Source: Deinococcus sp.
Lineage (GTDB): Bacteria; Deinococcota; Deinococci; Deinococcales; Deinococcaceae
DNA: 64,000 bases
Direction of reading: 5' to 3'
Assembly (NCBI RefSeq): GCF_018260555.1
Contig: NZ_JAGLBB010000001.1
Coordinates: 45,833 to 109,832, forward strand
Position numbers and translations under genes: made by a program. Of the stretch, positions 62,829 to 64,000 are shown one piece after another. Numbering within the stretch: position 1 is the first letter of the stretch; each line of letters starts with the position of its first letter. A model generated the notes under the pieces. It worked only from the letters and a program-made list of their open reading frames with translations, was not told the origin of the DNA and did no database searches.

Positions 62829-63545
62829 ATGACCACGCAGCCGCCTGTCATCACACATCCTCCGGGGACCGCCCAGCTCCGGTACGTGAATGTCGGGCAG
62901 GCGACCGCGCTGAAGGTCGGGGCGCGCGCCGCCCGCAGTGGTATCGACAAACGCCCGGTCGGGGGGCCCATTCAGGTGGGCACGCTGGGCCTGGCTGGCG
63001 ATCACGTCCTGAACACCCGGTATCACGGCGGGCCGGATCAGGCGGTGTACCTGTACACGGGCGCGGATTACGACTGGTGGGCCGCGCAGGGACTGGCAGT
63101 GCGGCCCGGCCTGTTCGGTGAGAACTTCACCCTGGGCGGGCCGGACAGCGCAGACTTCCGCGTGGGCGACCGCCTGCACCTGGGTACCGGGCCGCAGGGC
63201 GTGATCCTGGAACTCACGGCGCCCCGCATTCCCTGCGCCACGCTGGCCGCGCACCTGGGCGACCCGACGTTCGTACGGCGGTTCGCGCTGGCCTGCCGTC
63301 CCGGCCTGTACGCGCGCGTTCTTCAGACCGGGACGGTGCAGGCGGGCGACCCGGTCACCCTGACGCCCGCTGCCCTGGACGGCGCGCCCAGCATCGGGGA
63401 CCTGTTTCACCTGGACCTGCACGGCACCTTCCGGGGCCAGCCGGTCACGCCGGACGACCTGCGCCGGATGCTGAAGCACCCGCTGGCCGCCCGTAGCCGC
63501 GCGGACCTGCTGAAACGGTTGGAGAAACTGGAAAGGCGCGAGTAA
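62829..63545 (+). CDS. MOSC domain protein (YiiM-like)
   Basis: 238 residues. Motifs YHGGPDQAVYLYTGADYDWW, LFGENFTLGG and the conserved Cys in RIPCATLAAHLGD, as in YiiM-type molybdenum-sulfurtransferase C-terminal (MOSC) proteins that handle Mo cofactor sulfur or act in N-hydroxylated base detoxification. A C-terminal helical extension (LARSRADLLKRLEKLERRE) is typical of YiiM. The start is set by TAGCCT-6-ATG. Confidence 0.85.
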   Translation: MTTQPPVITHPPGTAQLRYVNVGQATALKVGARAARSGIDKRPVGGPIQVGTLGLAGDHVLNTRYHGGPDQAVYLYTGADYDWWAAQGLAVRPGLFGENFTLGGPDSADFRVGDRLHLGTGPQGVILELTAPRIPCATLAAHLGDPTFVRRFALACRPGLYARVLQTGTVQAGDPVTLTPAALDGAPSIGDLFHLDLHGTFRGQPVTPDDLRRMLKHPLAARSRADLLKRLEKLERRE

Positions 63546-63675
63546 AGCGGTGGTGAGACAGTCTGCCGTCTGTTCGGGTCACAATCCCCCACCGCACGGG
63601 ACTGCCAACCCGTCGCCCGCACCCCGCCCTCCTCCCACGGGCGTCCGCTGGGATGGAAGCGATGGCGTAGACCCT

Positions 63676-63751
63676 TCAGTCAGAGTCCGTATCATCAGTC
63701 AGAGTCCGTATCATCAGTCAGAGTCCGTATCATCAGTCAGAGTCCGTATCA
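63676..63751. repeat. 19-bp tandem repeat, four copies
   Basis: Four perfect units at 63676-63694, 63695-63713, 63714-63732 and 63733-63751; on the minus strand each reads TGATACGGACTCTGACTGA. The first unit on that strand begins with the msrA stop codon. TACGGACT is also the MITE-like end. Confidence 0.9.
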
Positions 63752-64000
63752 GCCCTTCAGGCGGTCGGCGTAATAGGTGCGGAGCTTGGCGACTTTCGGC
63801 GCGATGACGGCCACGCAGTACGGCTGGCGTGGGTTATTCGCGTAGTAATCCTGGTGGTAGGCTTCGGCCACGTGGAACTCGGTGGCGGGCTCGATGCTGG
63901 TCACGATGGGCCGGTCGAACGCGGCCTGCGCGGTCAGATCCGCGATCACCTCGCGCGTCTGGGTGTCCTGCTCGGGCGTCAGGGGAAACACGGCGCTGCG
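63749..64000 (-). CDS. msrA: peptide methionine sulfoxide reductase MsrA, 3' part
   Basis: The C-terminal 83 residues lie in the window; the frame is open to its end. TEFHVAEAYHQDYYANNPRQ and PYCVAVIAPKVAKLR match the MsrA C-terminus (the YHQDY...N...YC region). It repairs oxidised methionine. The TGA stop is the first three bases of a 19-bp tandem repeat. Confidence 0.9.
   Translation of the reverse strand, partial: RSAVFPLTPEQDTQTREVIADLTAQAAFDRPIVTSIEPATEFHVAEAYHQDYYANNPRQPYCVAVIAPKVAKLRTYYADRLKG

Noticed and set aside
63676..63751. CRISPR array
   Set aside because: The 19-bp units are directly adjacent with no spacers.

Overview
The window is a GC-rich bacterial chromosome segment that looks like a Deinococcus. 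The evidence is a dcw cell-division cluster with an FtsA carrying a C-terminal amphipathic helix, a SigA with a long Ala/Lys/Pro-rich N-terminus, a RimP-NusA-YlxR-IF2 operon, an LpxB-like protein without any other lipid A genes in view, and very frequent leaderless gene starts in which a TANNNT -10 box sits 5-8 nt upstream of the start codon. I see no prophage, intact insertion sequence, CRISPR array or rRNA operon. Most of the window is core genome.

Layout. 1-4489: end of murC, then murB, ftsQ and ftsA joined by ATGA overlaps, then ftsZ. 4587-7123: terminators, a repeat, two small hypothetical genes and an LpxB-like glycosyltransferase. 7431-14098: rpoD/sigA, an RsmC-like methyltransferase, rnhB and lepA. 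14273-18263: potABCD polyamine transporter, transcribed leftward. 19054-21280: two exported peptidoglycan hydrolases with paired PG-binding repeats. 21623-25666: methionine aminopeptidase, M55 D-aminopeptidase, a GNAT acetyltransferase, a DUF4259 protein and ispG. 25949-32653: branched-chain amino acid ABC transporter (livF, G, M, H and two binding proteins) with a GntR/FadR-type regulator. 33211-38214: a hypothetical gene, then the Asp23-nusB-folD-DUF212 operon and ligA. 38290-44533: DJ-1/PfpI-like protein, small hypothetical genes, a 975-residue P-loop/helical-repeat protein, an exported repeat protein and a diacylglycerol-kinase family protein. 44676-50333: wecB/wecA-like pair, upp, an APH-type kinase, a hypothetical gene, a YkgJ-type cysteine-cluster protein and tRNA-Val. 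50528-54502: rimP-nusA-ylxR-infB, behind a leader with an intrinsic terminator. 54558-64000: a frameshifted gene, a secreted Gly/Arg-rich protein, a fused secDF, argC, a metallo-beta-lactamase-fold hydrolase, an Rcp1/CheY-like regulator, an RNHCP protein with a membrane partner, a MOSC protein and the 3' end of msrA.

The most unusual signals are non-coding. A MITE-like repeat family of about 90-135 bp has TACGGATTCCG-type ends that abut gene stop codons. Two short tandem repeats include the stop codon of the adjacent gene. A hairpin repeat based on GTTGATGG sits in operon spacers. A 134-bp inverted-repeat-bounded segment truncates a gene fragment. There are at least three decayed or frameshifted genes. 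No complete new defence or metabolic system is visible; the best candidate for an uncharacterised protein machine is the 975-residue ATPase at 39726-42653.
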